Source: Gilvimarinus gilvus
GTDB lineage: Bacteria; Pseudomonadota; Gammaproteobacteria; Pseudomonadales; Cellvibrionaceae
Direction of reading: 5' to 3'
NCBI RefSeq assembly: GCF_030518155.1
Contig: NZ_JAULRU010000569.1
Coordinates: 1 to 64,000 of the forward strand
Length of the DNA: 64,000 nucleotides
This document shows positions 28,066-37,214 of the stretch, piece by piece (position 1 is the stretch's first letter; every line of letters begins with the position of its first letter). The translations under genes were made by a program, and so were the position numbers. A model generated the notes under the pieces. That model saw only the letters and a list, made by a program, of their open reading frames with translations, ran no database searches and was not told the DNA's origin.

Positions 28066-31000
28066 CTAGTCTGGCGACTCTTCTTTGCTATGGCGCAAGT
28101 GCTCACACCAAGAAGACTCATTGATCCAGTCCGCCAATGCCTCTGCATTCATAGGCCGGCCAATAAAATAGCCCTGCGCATCATCACAGCCCATGGCCAT
28201 TAAGCGATCCAACAAAACCTGATCCTCTACACCTTCGGCCACCACGTTAATTTCAAGGTTGTGTGCAAGCTGAATCGTGGACTTAACGATAATGTCATCA
28301 CGGTGCGACTCCAGCATTTGCCGCACAAACGAATTATCAATTTTCAACGTGTGAATGGGCAGGCGTTTCAAATACGCCAGAGAGGAATAGCCAGTACCAA
28401 AATCGTCGACCGATAAACCCACACCCAACTCATGCAGCTCGTCCAAATTGCGCAATGCCCGAGCCGGATCGGTCATAATTGCACTTTCAGTAATTTCCAA
28501 ATCCAGTGCGTTGCCGGGCAAATTGTGCTGGTACAACATACGTCGCACCAAAGATGGCAAGTTATCGTCCAGCAAGTTTCGCGCCGAGAGGTTAACGGCA
28601 ACCGAAAAATCCAAACCCTCATTTTTCCAAACACGGGCCTGGGTAATTGCCTCATCCAACACCCAGCTGGTAAGAGGGTGCACCAAGCTCGTCAGCTCAA
28701 CGATCGGTATAAATTCGGCGGGTGATACAAACCCCATCGTCGGGTGAAACCAGCGTATTAACGCTTCAACCCCGTAGCACTGGCCCGTTTTCAAATTGAC
28801 CTTAGGCTGATAAAACAAGGTCAACTGTTGTTCACGGATGGCCTTGCCCAAATCGCTCATCATAGCCAAACGTTTTGGCGAGTGCGGGTCATACTCGGCG
28901 TTGTACAACGAGAGCCCGCACATATCTTTTTTCGCACGGTACATAGCAACATCAGCGTAACGCATCAAGGTACTAACGTCTTCAGCCTGACTGGGTGCCA
29001 GAGAAACACCAATACTGGCACTGATCTCGGTAGAGAACCCATCCAGAACAAATTCTTGTCGCAGGGCATCGAGGGTACGATGAGCAATAATAATGGCCTG
29101 TTGCGGATTGCGAATGTGCTGTAAAAAAATGGCGAACTCATCACCACCTAAACGCGCAACAATGCCCGGCACTTCGGCCAGTTCCGCCTCAATCCTTGGT
29201 CCCACCAATTGCAACAACTGATCGCCCACTTGATGCCCCAAGGTGTCATTAATTTCTTTGAATCGATCAAGATCAATCAGTAGCAATGCCCCCTGCTGAT
29301 TTGGTTTTCGCTCAGCAAGCCAGCGCTCCATTTGTTTATACAAACTGACCCGATTGGGTAACTCAGTAAGAGAATCATGATTGGCTTGATAAGCTAACCG
29401 TTCTTCATAGCGCTTGCGGGCGGTAATATCTTTTGTGGTACCCCAAACTCTCACCAGGTGGCCACTTTCAATAACGCCCACACAAGAAATTTGGCGGTAA
29501 ACTTTATCTCCGCGCCGATTATTCTGGGCAATTTCATGGTCGCCCAACTGATAGTGGTTACGGATGAACGTATGAATATCAAAAAAGTAATTGTGTGATC
29601 CGATTTGGGCCAGTCCACTGCCGAGAATTTCGCGCTTGTCAGACAGCCCCATCATGCTCAATAGCAAATCGTTGCACTGAGACAGTCGGGCATTGTCGGC
29701 AATCGCTTTAGCCTGACTGTCCACCGATAGTTGCAGCGACACAGCAGGCTCTATGTCATAGCACCAAATGGCATCGGTACTGTTGGCTCTGTACGCCTTA
29801 TAACGTGCCTCGATGTCGCGCAGGCTTTGTGCCTGTTGTACCTGCTCGGTCACCTCACTCATGGTGAGCAACACGCCGGTAATCGAACCTCGCTCATCGC
29901 GCGTTGGCACCTTATCGACACTGTACCAACGGGTCCGACCGTGCGTTGTTACCGATTCAAGAGAGTCGGTTTGTGCAATGCCGGTACGAATAACATGCAT
30001 AATTTCGCGCTGACGTTCAGCAGGGTCATCCCAGCCGCTGGCATACTCTGCGAAATATTTATTGCTGAAAGATTGCGAGCCAAACGCTTGACGCGCCGCT
30101 TGGTTCACCTCGCGAACAATACCCCACCTATCCAAATAGCAAATCGCCGCGCGCACGGCATTGAGCAGCCGTTGCACATCGTGCCCTTTGGGCGACGTAA
30201 AAGAATGCAACGGAATGGGGCTGAGAAACTGAACATACAAACCTGACTTTTGCTCGCCTAAACGAAGCGGCAAATCCAGTACAGTAAAACGCCGTTCAGG
30301 GTCCTTTTCATTGAGTGACAATGGCAGAATTTCGGCCAGTGCCGACTGCCCTAATAGAGATTCTTTACCTAAGCGGCGCAACGCCATGGCGGTATGAGCG
30401 GAGTAACGGTCCAAATCTGTCAGCCCGCTTGTCGCCGCAATAGACTCTTCGACCAGAGTAAGCTCACCCAGCGAATGCAAATCTGAGAGGTAAAAACCCT
30501 TTTGGTTTTTAATCGCTACCAACGCCTCTCCGCTTAACGCTAAACTGTCGACGTTGGCTAACGGGTCGTGCTGACCCGCCTTTTGCTGGTGCATAAAAAA
30601 CGCGCCCTGGGCGCTGTCAGTCTCTACCGGTATAAAGCGAATACGAAACTGTCCAAAGCTTAGTTGGGCGCCGACTTGCCGAATAGGATAACGCACCACA
30701 TAAGTACTGCCCTGCCCCTCGCGCCCGGCGCGCTCAACCACTCGCGCCATCGACACCTGGTCAGTTAAGTGGCCATCCAAGCTCAAGTTATAACGCCCTA
30801 TTGCCCTCTCCTGCTGGCGTAAACTCAACCCCAACAATTCGCGGCTGGCGCTGTTTTGCCAGCGCAAAGTGCCTTTGGAATCAAACAGAGCCATACCATC
30901 GCAGGACAGCTCCAGCACGGAGAGAACGTGCAGGCTGACACCCAGACGGTTTACTTGACGCCCCAGCGGTATGGCAATGCCTTCAATAAGCTTTTGGGGC

Positions 31001-31320
31001 TTGCCCGCGGGCGAGGAGAATGTCAGCAATAGCTTGAGCGGGTCGCCATTGTGTTCGAGGGTTATAGAGCAAAAGCAGTCGTCGGGACTAGCGCGCTCTA
31101 AGTGAGCGAGCGCACTGACAAAAGAAGAGTAATCGTCTTGTGAAAGCTCATTAGACAGGTTCTCATAACACAGGGTCTGAGACACACCGGTATTAGTGAG
31201 CAGTAGGCGCGCGTTGTCAGCATCATAGCACCAGTGCCAGCAACCGTGGCCCGGGCCTAATCTCTCTGCATTGTGAGGACCTGGCAAACGGACCTCGTTC
31301 CTGTCGTCTATTCCCTGCAT
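28066..31320 (-). CDS. PAS-GGDEF-EAL signalling protein (c-di-GMP turnover)
   Basis: The 1084-residue protein has no obvious membrane helix. It carries PAS-like sensor regions at about 140-250, 370-490 and 500-625. A GGDEF domain follows (about 635-800) with an intact active motif LGGDEFAIF and YRAKKDMCGLSLY, then an EAL domain (about 815-1070) with YGVEALIRWFHP and DDFGTGYSSLAYLKRLP. Both catalytic signatures are present, so it could make, degrade or switch between making and degrading cyclic di-GMP depending on PAS input. AAGGA precedes the ATG. It is monocistronic and convergent with the M48 gene. Confidence 0.93.
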   Translation of the reverse strand: MQGIDDRNEVRLPGPHNAERLGPGHGCWHWCYDADNARLLLTNTGVSQTLCYENLSNELSQDDYSSFVSALAHLERASPDDCFCSITLEHNGDPLKLLLTFSSPAGKPQKLIEGIAIPLGRQVNRLGVSLHVLSVLELSCDGMALFDSKGTLRWQNSASRELLGLSLRQQERAIGRYNLSLDGHLTDQVSMARVVERAGREGQGSTYVVRYPIRQVGAQLSFGQFRIRFIPVETDSAQGAFFMHQQKAGQHDPLANVDSLALSGEALVAIKNQKGFYLSDLHSLGELTLVEESIAATSGLTDLDRYSAHTAMALRRLGKESLLGQSALAEILPLSLNEKDPERRFTVLDLPLRLGEQKSGLYVQFLSPIPLHSFTSPKGHDVQRLLNAVRAAICYLDRWGIVREVNQAARQAFGSQSFSNKYFAEYASGWDDPAERQREIMHVIRTGIAQTDSLESVTTHGRTRWYSVDKVPTRDERGSITGVLLTMSEVTEQVQQAQSLRDIEARYKAYRANSTDAIWCYDIEPAVSLQLSVDSQAKAIADNARLSQCNDLLLSMMGLSDKREILGSGLAQIGSHNYFFDIHTFIRNHYQLGDHEIAQNNRRGDKVYRQISCVGVIESGHLVRVWGTTKDITARKRYEERLAYQANHDSLTELPNRVSLYKQMERWLAERKPNQQGALLLIDLDRFKEINDTLGHQVGDQLLQLVGPRIEAELAEVPGIVARLGGDEFAIFLQHIRNPQQAIIIAHRTLDALRQEFVLDGFSTEISASIGVSLAPSQAEDVSTLMRYADVAMYRAKKDMCGLSLYNAEYDPHSPKRLAMMSDLGKAIREQQLTLFYQPKVNLKTGQCYGVEALIRWFHPTMGFVSPAEFIPIVELTSLVHPLTSWVLDEAITQARVWKNEGLDFSVAVNLSARNLLDDNLPSLVRRMLYQHNLPGNALDLEITESAIMTDPARALRNLDELHELGVGLSVDDFGTGYSSLAYLKRLPIHTLKIDNSFVRQMLESHRDDIIVKSTIQLAHNLEINVVAEGVEDQVLLDRLMAMGCDDAQGYFIGRPMNAEALADWINESSWCEHLRHSKEESPD

Positions 31321-31448
31321 AGTCCTTGCGGGTTACCTAAAGGCTTTAACAGTACAAGTGTAGACACTTAAAGCCACTTTTTACAATTATATGTGAGCAA
31401 TCATTGGCGTCAAAATCCCACCAATAATCAATCACTTATAAGACGAAT

Positions 31449-31658
31449 CTAGTAATGCGGTGGCTTTTCGTCAACAACACCCTGAGACTGCTCGCGCTCA
31501 AACATTAAATCATCGTATTTTTGGGCCACCGACTTTAGCGCAGCAACCAGCTCCTGAATCTGTCGGTCCTGCCGCGCCACCATGGTATTTAACTGCGCCA
31601 AGGTATCTTCCTGATAAGCCAGACGGCTTTGCAGTTCTTGTATTTCTGAATTACTCAT
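31449..31658 (-). CDS. slyX: SlyX-like coiled-coil protein
   Basis: The 69-residue protein is a heptad-repeat coiled coil (MSNSEIQELQSRLAYQEDTLAQL...VARQDRQIQELVAALK) ending in the SlyX-like PPHY. Its function is unknown; slyX is named from its position beside slyD in E. coli. The ATG at 31658 overlaps the stop of the serine hydrolase gene by ATGA, so it is translationally coupled to it. Confidence 0.85.
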   Translation of the reverse strand: MSNSEIQELQSRLAYQEDTLAQLNTMVARQDRQIQELVAALKSVAQKYDDLMFEREQSQGVVDEKPPHY

Positions 31659-32821
31659 ACGCACTCCGAAAGGGCTTGCACAAGGCGTTGAGCCCTGGCA
31701 TCAATCAGTAAACTTTGACCCAAACGGGCCGTAACATAGGCAAAACCAATACCGGTTGCCGGGTCGGCAAAGCCCACGCTGCCGCCAGCGCCCGGGTGGC
31801 CAAAGCCTTGTAAACTGCCATAGCGGCAATCATCCACATCCTGCGACAGCATAAATCCCAAACCAAAGCGCAAATGTACACCCAACACTCTGTCCTGTGC
31901 GGCTGAGGATTCGCGTGTAAATTCACTCAGGCAACTGACACGGGGCTGCGAAGCGGACACCAGGTCACCGTAAAATTGGGCCAGGGAAAGCGCATTGGTA
32001 TGCAGGTTCGCCGCCGGAATACAGGCTCCCCGCCAAGCCTCACTATTGGTACTATTCATCAGTGACATTGGGTTAGCAAAAGCGCGATTGGTCACCCCGC
32101 GCGGGTCGGCTTTCATTAATTGCCCCAACGCGGCGCTGTTCGCCCCTTTACTCGCGCTCCCCGTGGAGCCCAGTGGCTTTTTCAAAGGGGCAACATCCGC
32201 CAAATTACCTTGTGCAGAAGTTGGAACACCCAAATAAGCCTGCATTCCCAGCGGCTGCGTTAACGTCCTGGAAAATAAGGTTGGATAATCCACCTCACCA
32301 CTGACCCGACGCGCGATTTCAGCCAAAATCCAACCATAGATAAAAGGCGAATAGCCCTGTGCTGTTCCCGGCTCCCACCAGGGTGTTTCGTACTCAAGCA
32401 AGCCGTTTACAGAGGCGATGTCAAAAATGACAGGCTCCTTCACTCGCGGGTGGAAAGCGCTCAAACCGCTGGTGTGGTTGAGCACCTGACGGGTAGTTAC
32501 CGCTTCTTTGCCACGACTGCCAAATTCCGGCCAGTAACGGGCAACCGGCACATCCAAATCCAGCCGGCCAGTGTCCACCAAATGCATAACCACCGCGGCA
32601 CACAGAGGCTTACCGGCAGAAAACACATTGACGCAGGTGTCCTCCAACCATGGCAAATTACCCGCCCGATCGCGCGTGCCCGCCCACAGACTGGCGAGAA
32701 CCTTACCGTCTTTAACAACCGCAAGCGCCGCACCTTCTTCGCTAAAATCCCGAAAATTAGACGCGAAGGCCTCCTTCAACGGTTGCAGCGACTGACCGGC
32801 AGAGCCCTTGATGTCAATCAC
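31655..32821 (-). CDS. Serine hydrolase of the beta-lactamase class C / esterase EstB type
   Basis: The 388-residue protein has the SxxK catalytic motif in VNVFSAGKPLCAAVV (about 70), the ARYWPEFGSRGKEAVTTRQVLNHTSGL segment typical of the family, a Tyr motif in GYSPFIYGWILAEI, and GFGHPGAGGSVGFADP near the C-terminus in place of KTG. No signal peptide is evident, which favours an esterase or amidase over a true beta-lactamase. It overlaps the cytochrome gene upstream and slyX downstream, each by four bases. Confidence 0.85.
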   Translation of the reverse strand: MIDIKGSAGQSLQPLKEAFASNFRDFSEEGAALAVVKDGKVLASLWAGTRDRAGNLPWLEDTCVNVFSAGKPLCAAVVMHLVDTGRLDLDVPVARYWPEFGSRGKEAVTTRQVLNHTSGLSAFHPRVKEPVIFDIASVNGLLEYETPWWEPGTAQGYSPFIYGWILAEIARRVSGEVDYPTLFSRTLTQPLGMQAYLGVPTSAQGNLADVAPLKKPLGSTGSASKGANSAALGQLMKADPRGVTNRAFANPMSLMNSTNSEAWRGACIPAANLHTNALSLAQFYGDLVSASQPRVSCLSEFTRESSAAQDRVLGVHLRFGLGFMLSQDVDDCRYGSLQGFGHPGAGGSVGFADPATGIGFAYVTARLGQSLLIDARAQRLVQALSECV

Positions 32822-33162
32822 TCGCTCACCCCCGGCATACTCTGCGCGGCGAAATACGCCGCCAAGTGTGTAATGTCTTCCTCATTGAGGTTGATGGCGA
32901 TTGAACTCATCATCGGATTTTCTCGAGTACCGTGTTTAAATGCGTGCAATTGCTCGGCAAGGTAGGCCTCACCTTTGCCGGCAAGCGATGGATAGGACGC
33001 GATCCGGGATACACCCTTAGGGCCGTGACAGCCCATGCACACACGCGCCTTTTTCGCACCCAATGCGACCGGGTCCACAGGCGCGAACGCCGCTTGGGTG
33101 GCGCCCTCCTGGCCACAGGCCGCCAACAACAAAAGCATTACAAAACCATAAATGAACCGCAC
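32818..33162 (-). CDS. Cytochrome c553-like lipoprotein
   Basis: The 114-residue protein has a signal peptide ending in a lipobox (LLLLAAC, Cys about 16), a haem-binding CMGCH (about 42-46), the GPKGVSRIASYPSLAGK loop and an axial Met region (ENPMMSSIAINLNEEDI). These are features of a small monohaem cytochrome c anchored in a membrane. It is first in a three-gene overlapping operon with the serine hydrolase and slyX, a grouping with no obvious functional logic. Confidence 0.88.
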   Translation of the reverse strand: MRFIYGFVMLLLLAACGQEGATQAAFAPVDPVALGAKKARVCMGCHGPKGVSRIASYPSLAGKGEAYLAEQLHAFKHGTRENPMMSSIAINLNEEDITHLAAYFAAQSMPGVSE

Positions 33163-33254
33163 TTACACTCCTTATCGAACTTAGCAAACGCTTAATTGGG
33201 CGCATTATACAGGTTATACTCTCGCACCTAGTTGCCGATTGAGCAGGAGGTAAA

Positions 33255-33581
33255 GTGAGTAAGAATTCGCGCTTGGTGTACTCCACCGACCAGGGACGCA
33301 TTAAAGAATCAGATAACGCCCCCGAACCCACCGCCCCCAGCGATGGTGTTGTTCGGATTTGGAAAGAGAGCAAAGGCCGTGGCGGCAAAGTCGTCAGTGT
33401 CGTTAAAGGCTTGCCACTGTCAGGTAGCGAACTCAAAACTCTAGCCAAAAAACTGAAACAAGCCTGCGGTACCGGCGGGGCAGTAAAAGACGGCAACGTT
33501 GAAATCCAGGGTGACCATCGCGAGACATTAAAGGCTACGCTGGAAAAGGCGGGCTATACAACGAAGCTGGCCGGAGGCTAA
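33255..33581 (+). CDS. yciH: Translation initiation factor SUI1-like protein (YciH family)
   Basis: The 108-residue protein is the bacterial eIF1/SUI1 homologue, with VRIWKESKGRGGKVVSVVKGL, LKTLAKKLKQACGTGGAVKDG and IEIQGDH-like (VEIQGDHRETL) segments. YciH can influence start-site fidelity in E. coli extracts, and its role in cells is minor. It starts with GTG at 33255, backed by a strong AGGAGG nine bases upstream. It stands alone, divergent from the cytochrome c operon. Confidence 0.93.
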   Translation: MSKNSRLVYSTDQGRIKESDNAPEPTAPSDGVVRIWKESKGRGGKVVSVVKGLPLSGSELKTLAKKLKQACGTGGAVKDGNVEIQGDHRETLKATLEKAGYTTKLAGG

Positions 33582-33757
33582 ACAGACTCGGGCTTTTACC
33601 TTTGACCTGCATGTACGGCTACAGCCAACCGATGTGAAGGTAAATTTGCCGATCAGACGCCAAATAATGGCGTAATTTTTGCTCTAGTGGGGTATGAATA
33701 AGCAAAACGACGTTTTTATGACGTTACTGCGTGAAGCACTACTGTGTGAGGAACCCC

Positions 33758-34297
33758 ATGGACACCAGCCTAACCTTCGCCATTATTGACAGCACTTTTA
33801 AAGTAGCCGCCGGAGCCGGTATCGCCTTCGCCAGCGCCTGGTGGTGGAGCCGACAAAATCACGTCATCGGCCCGCGCTCACTGCGCGAGCAAAAGCGCCT
33901 CGACATATTTGAGGAAATTTCCGGTTTCGTCGGCGATGTGACGCATATATTCAGTAAATACGCTTCTCTCGCTGCCGAGTCTGTTGAATTTGGCGAGCGC
34001 TGGCCCGCCACCCGCAAAGCAGAGCTGGAAAAAGTGAATGAGGAGCTGGTCGCTACCTTTCAGAAAATGGCCGCTGCCGAAGCCAAACTTTTGATACTGG
34101 GCGAAAAGAATTTGGAGAAAAGCCTAAAAATATACGCCGGGCAAATCGTCGGCTATCGCCGCCAGGTATACGCCGGGCGCAAAGACATCACCCCAGAGCA
34201 AGCAGCCGCCCTGCGTCAGGGCGTGCTGCAAGCGCGGGAAAGCTTCTACGATATGTTGAGCCGGAAGTACGATAAGGTTTTATCGGGGGCGATTTAG
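33758..34297 (+). CDS. Membrane-anchored coiled-coil protein of unknown function
   Basis: The 179-residue product has one N-terminal membrane helix (about 5-30, AAGAGIAFASAWWWSR) followed by a long, mostly helical, charged domain likely to form coiled coils in the cytoplasm (LREQKRLDIFEEISGFV, AELEKVNEELVATFQKMAAAEAKL). The ATG at 33758 has GAGGA upstream. No family is recognised. Confidence 0.7.
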   Translation: MDTSLTFAIIDSTFKVAAGAGIAFASAWWWSRQNHVIGPRSLREQKRLDIFEEISGFVGDVTHIFSKYASLAAESVEFGERWPATRKAELEKVNEELVATFQKMAAAEAKLLILGEKNLEKSLKIYAGQIVGYRRQVYAGRKDITPEQAAALRQGVLQARESFYDMLSRKYDKVLSGAI

Positions 34298-34346
34298 AGG
34301 TACCCCACAGGAAAACGGCATAAGATCAATAATCAACCAAAACTTG

Positions 34347-35018
34347 TTATGCCCAGTGTATGCCCGGCGGTAAAAGGTAACTGCAAAACTCTAAATGCAG
34401 CACCCGACGCCGGTCTGGGCTCTTAGCTTTACTTGACGCATGCAACAAATGTGGCCGCATTATTAGCGTAGAACCTTTCGGAGCCTCAATAAATTTAGCC
34501 TCACTGGCCCGAGCTATCTCATCAATTTTTCGCTGTGGCAACAAGCCCTCACAATGACTGTTCGGTATTACCTTTAAACAGCCATTTGCTACGGTAGCGT
34601 CATCCAAATGTATTCGTAGCGACACCATTTGCTCAAGAACAGCAATGGGTGGCTGTACATGGTGGACGCCGTCTTTAACGCTCCACGGGCCCCAGCCTTC
34701 GCACTCGAACCTTTGCGTCACGGCCACGGTTTTATCCTGATGCCAGGCAACTAACCAATTTTTCTCCGGTGTTTTATCAAACACGATTGCCCGAACAAAT
34801 TTCGGCTTACCCGCTAAGTATTGCGAGACACATTGCAACAAGGGCGCGCTTGCCACCAGCGCGCGTACAGATTCAAGCTTACGCTCGGCAGTGCGAATAC
34901 CGCCGCCCTTGTTGTTTTTAAGCGCGACATCCGTCTCCCCTCTTAGAGCCTGAATATCCTCGGCGCTCACCAGGTTAGTAATCAATTCGAAACCAGTGTT
35001 ATTGAACGCTCTAAGCAT
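34347..35018 (-). CDS. Phytanoyl-CoA dioxygenase (PhyH) family oxygenase
   Basis: The 223-residue protein is an Fe(II)/2-oxoglutarate oxygenase of the PhyH type: an iron-binding HxD in AWHQDKTV, LRIHLDDATVANGCLKVIPNSH typical of the family core, the distal His in MRPHLLHASSK, and a 2-oxoglutarate-binding Arg in RRRVLHLEF. It is not EctD, since it lacks that family's substrate-binding segments, although an ectoine cluster lies elsewhere in the window. It overlaps the upstream small membrane gene by one base. Substrate unknown. Confidence 0.85.
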   Translation of the reverse strand: MLRAFNNTGFELITNLVSAEDIQALRGETDVALKNNKGGGIRTAERKLESVRALVASAPLLQCVSQYLAGKPKFVRAIVFDKTPEKNWLVAWHQDKTVAVTQRFECEGWGPWSVKDGVHHVQPPIAVLEQMVSLRIHLDDATVANGCLKVIPNSHCEGLLPQRKIDEIARASEAKFIEAPKGSTLIMRPHLLHASSKAKSPDRRRVLHLEFCSYLLPPGIHWA

Positions 35019-35305
35019 TAATCATCCAAATGACGCCGATACGGGTTGCGCGGTAACACCTTAACTCCAGCCACATAAGTACCGTGCTTGCCAAATATTT
35101 TTCGGGCTGCCTTCTTCTCACCGTGTGTAGGGACTGCCCATAGCTGGCGAGGCCTTATAAGCTTTATCACCCGAACAAAAACAACCATGCCGCACACTCC
35201 AAACAGCAATGGCGCAACCAGTGCCGGAAACGTAGCTTTAGACAAAAAGTCGATTTGATAGAAGGTAAGCCAACCCAACGCAGCGAACAATAAAAGAGCT
35301 TTCAT
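35018..35305 (-). CDS. Small membrane protein of unknown function
   Basis: The 95-residue product has two hydrophobic helices (about 1-15 and 25-50) and a basic C-terminal tail (KLIRPRQLWAVPTHGEKKAARKIFGKHGTYV is basic overall). No family is recognised. Its stop overlaps the start of the PhyH gene, so the two are probably coexpressed. Confidence 0.6.
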   Translation of the reverse strand: MKALLLFAALGWLTFYQIDFLSKATFPALVAPLLFGVCGMVVFVRVIKLIRPRQLWAVPTHGEKKAARKIFGKHGTYVAGVKVLPRNPYRRHLDD

Positions 35306-35352
35306 TCACACTCCATGTCATTGACTCTATCAAAAAGTATCGCGTCTCTCGG

Positions 35353-36465
35353 CTACGGAAGAGCTGTATCTAACGCACGATCAAAACACTCGCCATCAAA
35401 GGGAACCACCAACACTTTACTGCCGTGATTATCACCGCCTTTATCATCCCACTTATTAACGTCTAATGCGCTAAAGGTAAAATGCGTTACATGACCATTC
35501 TCAACCAATACGCCCGGACGCTCCAACAGGCTCCACTCGTTGCGTGAGCCGTCTTCGTACTCAAAACCTAACCGCGGGTCGTAGGCAATGCCGGTATCGA
35601 CCCAATTATTGATCCCGTCACGGGACACCAAATGTCGCGCTTTTTTAATATCCCACCAATTGAGTGTGATGTGATACAAACCGCCACTGTACCAAACAAT
35701 AGGGTCTTCGGCTTTGAGGTTGTCATAGCCCTCAATATTTGGCCATACACTCGGCCCCTGCGCCACGTAAGGCCCCATAATATCGTCACTGATCATCACA
35801 ATACCCGGGCGCGATACCAGCATAAATTTGCCGTCCGGCCGCACAATAATACTGACATTGGCGCGGGCCCGATCTAAGTTTTGACCATTCGCCTGCATGG
35901 TCACCTGCCCTTGCAGCGCGAATTCGCCGTCAATTGTATCGGAGATAAACACGTCACCTGCGCGTCCGGCATCGCTCGCTACCACATAGTAGCGGCCATC
36001 TGGCATCACGCCACCGGTAATGTTATGGCCTAGGCCATCCTGATCACTAAAGAATAACTCAGGGTTACGATAAGGCCCCACCGGCGAATCACTCACGGCC
36101 CGCACGGCCACCGACTTTGACCAATCGTAATGGGTTAACTCCCCCGACCAGCGGCTGGCAAACAAATGATACCGCCCTACAGGCCCTTTAATAATCTTGC
36201 CATCCCAATAATTCCAATCAGGCTGCACGCCAACGCTTTCCAGACCATTGGCAACATCCCTCGGTATAACGCCCTCAGCGCCCCACACAGCGTCACTCAT
36301 CTGCCCCACCGGCATTGGCAAGAAGTAATCCACCATCCGTAGCGAATCCCTACCCAAACAAGCATCAACAGCACCAGGGCCCGCAGAATCCCCCACAGGC
36401 GCCGCAGAACAAGCCACCATACCGCTAAAGGCCAGCACACCACCCACAAACTTAACCAACTTCAT
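35353..36465 (-). CDS. GH43-like five-bladed propeller lipoprotein (putative glycoside hydrolase)
   Basis: The 370-residue protein starts with a signal peptide and lipobox (LAFSGMVAC), so it is probably membrane-tethered. The rest shows repeated blades with DGRYYVVASD, DGKFMLVSR, KAEDPIVWYSGGLYHITLN and HFTFSALDVNKWDD, as in the GH43/GH32/GH117-type superfamily acting on plant or algal polysaccharides. The acidic catalytic residues cannot be assigned by eye and the family number is uncertain. The upstream region (about 36483-36515) is very AT-rich with a repeated TTTTATATA, a likely promoter or operator zone. Confidence 0.72.
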   Translation of the reverse strand: MKLVKFVGGVLAFSGMVACSAAPVGDSAGPGAVDACLGRDSLRMVDYFLPMPVGQMSDAVWGAEGVIPRDVANGLESVGVQPDWNYWDGKIIKGPVGRYHLFASRWSGELTHYDWSKSVAVRAVSDSPVGPYRNPELFFSDQDGLGHNITGGVMPDGRYYVVASDAGRAGDVFISDTIDGEFALQGQVTMQANGQNLDRARANVSIIVRPDGKFMLVSRPGIVMISDDIMGPYVAQGPSVWPNIEGYDNLKAEDPIVWYSGGLYHITLNWWDIKKARHLVSRDGINNWVDTGIAYDPRLGFEYEDGSRNEWSLLERPGVLVENGHVTHFTFSALDVNKWDDKGGDNHGSKVLVVPFDGECFDRALDTALP

Positions 36466-36739
36466 CACGACACCACCGCCTATTTTATATATGAAATATA
36501 TTTTATATAATATACTGGCGGATTGTAGCCAAAATATCAGCAGTCGTGTACATACAGAGGTTGAAAGCCGATACGCCTGCCCATTACGTGCGCCTCGGTT
36601 AACCAAGTTAAAAAGATGCGCCTTCTGTGCTTCACTAATCCGTCAATTCGAGTCATTCCAGTTTGACCCCATTGATCGAACCCCATAGATCGCACATTGG
36701 TTTCAATGGCATCGATTCGATGCATCTTAGCGAAAGCGC

Positions 36740-37183
36740 CTAATGAGCGGCTGAGGCATTCAACTTCTCTCGCGCAACATCAATACTTTGTAAGCAAGCA
36801 CGGCGCATGGAGGGGTAGTTCTTATCGATCACCTGCATCTGAGGAGCATTTAAGAGTTGTTCAAACTCAGCTTCCCTTTCCAGCCCTTGAGCCATAACAT
36901 CGGCCGCCTCGTCGGCTGAGAAAAACGCTTCTAAACGCTGCAGTAACTGCTCTCCGGTTTCGCGGTCGGGATCGGGAACGGAGGGTAAATCGCCCCTAGC
37001 GCGTATGGCCTCTTCGGCCTCGCTCGCAAGGAGGTCGCGTGCCTCGGCGAGGGTTTTAAACAATTCGCTGGCGAGCTCACAGGTTACGAACTCGGCGGCG
37101 TAACGGTAGTGATCGGCGCTTTCCAGTAATGCCACATGCAAATCGTTAAGTGCGACTTGTACATCATTGCGCAATACACTCAT
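36740..37183 (-). CDS. Helical protein of unknown function
   Basis: The 147-residue product is predicted to be all helical, with VQVALNDLHVALLESADHYRYAA, LFKTLAEARDLLASEAEEAIRARGDLP and a long acidic middle. The spacing of helices resembles ferritin-like or DUF2383-type bundle proteins, but no metal-site pattern is clear. The start was taken at the internal ATG (MSVLRND) with a GGAAG ribosome site. It lies 31 bp downstream of the lipid kinase gene on the same strand. Confidence 0.6.
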   Translation of the reverse strand: MSVLRNDVQVALNDLHVALLESADHYRYAAEFVTCELASELFKTLAEARDLLASEAEEAIRARGDLPSVPDPDRETGEQLLQRLEAFFSADEAADVMAQGLEREAEFEQLLNAPQMQVIDKNYPSMRRACLQSIDVAREKLNASAAH

Positions 37184-37214
37184 GGGCGGGCTTCCTTCTT
37201 TGAACAAGTAACAT

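Noticed and set aside
29731-30246. 171-residue plus-strand frame inside the PAS-GGDEF-EAL gene
   Set aside because: Antisense shadow of a clearly coding region; no motif or ribosome site.
34347-35018. Ectoine hydroxylase (EctD)
   Set aside because: The gene is a PhyH-type oxygenase but lacks the EctD-specific signature and lies more than 20 kb from the ect cluster.
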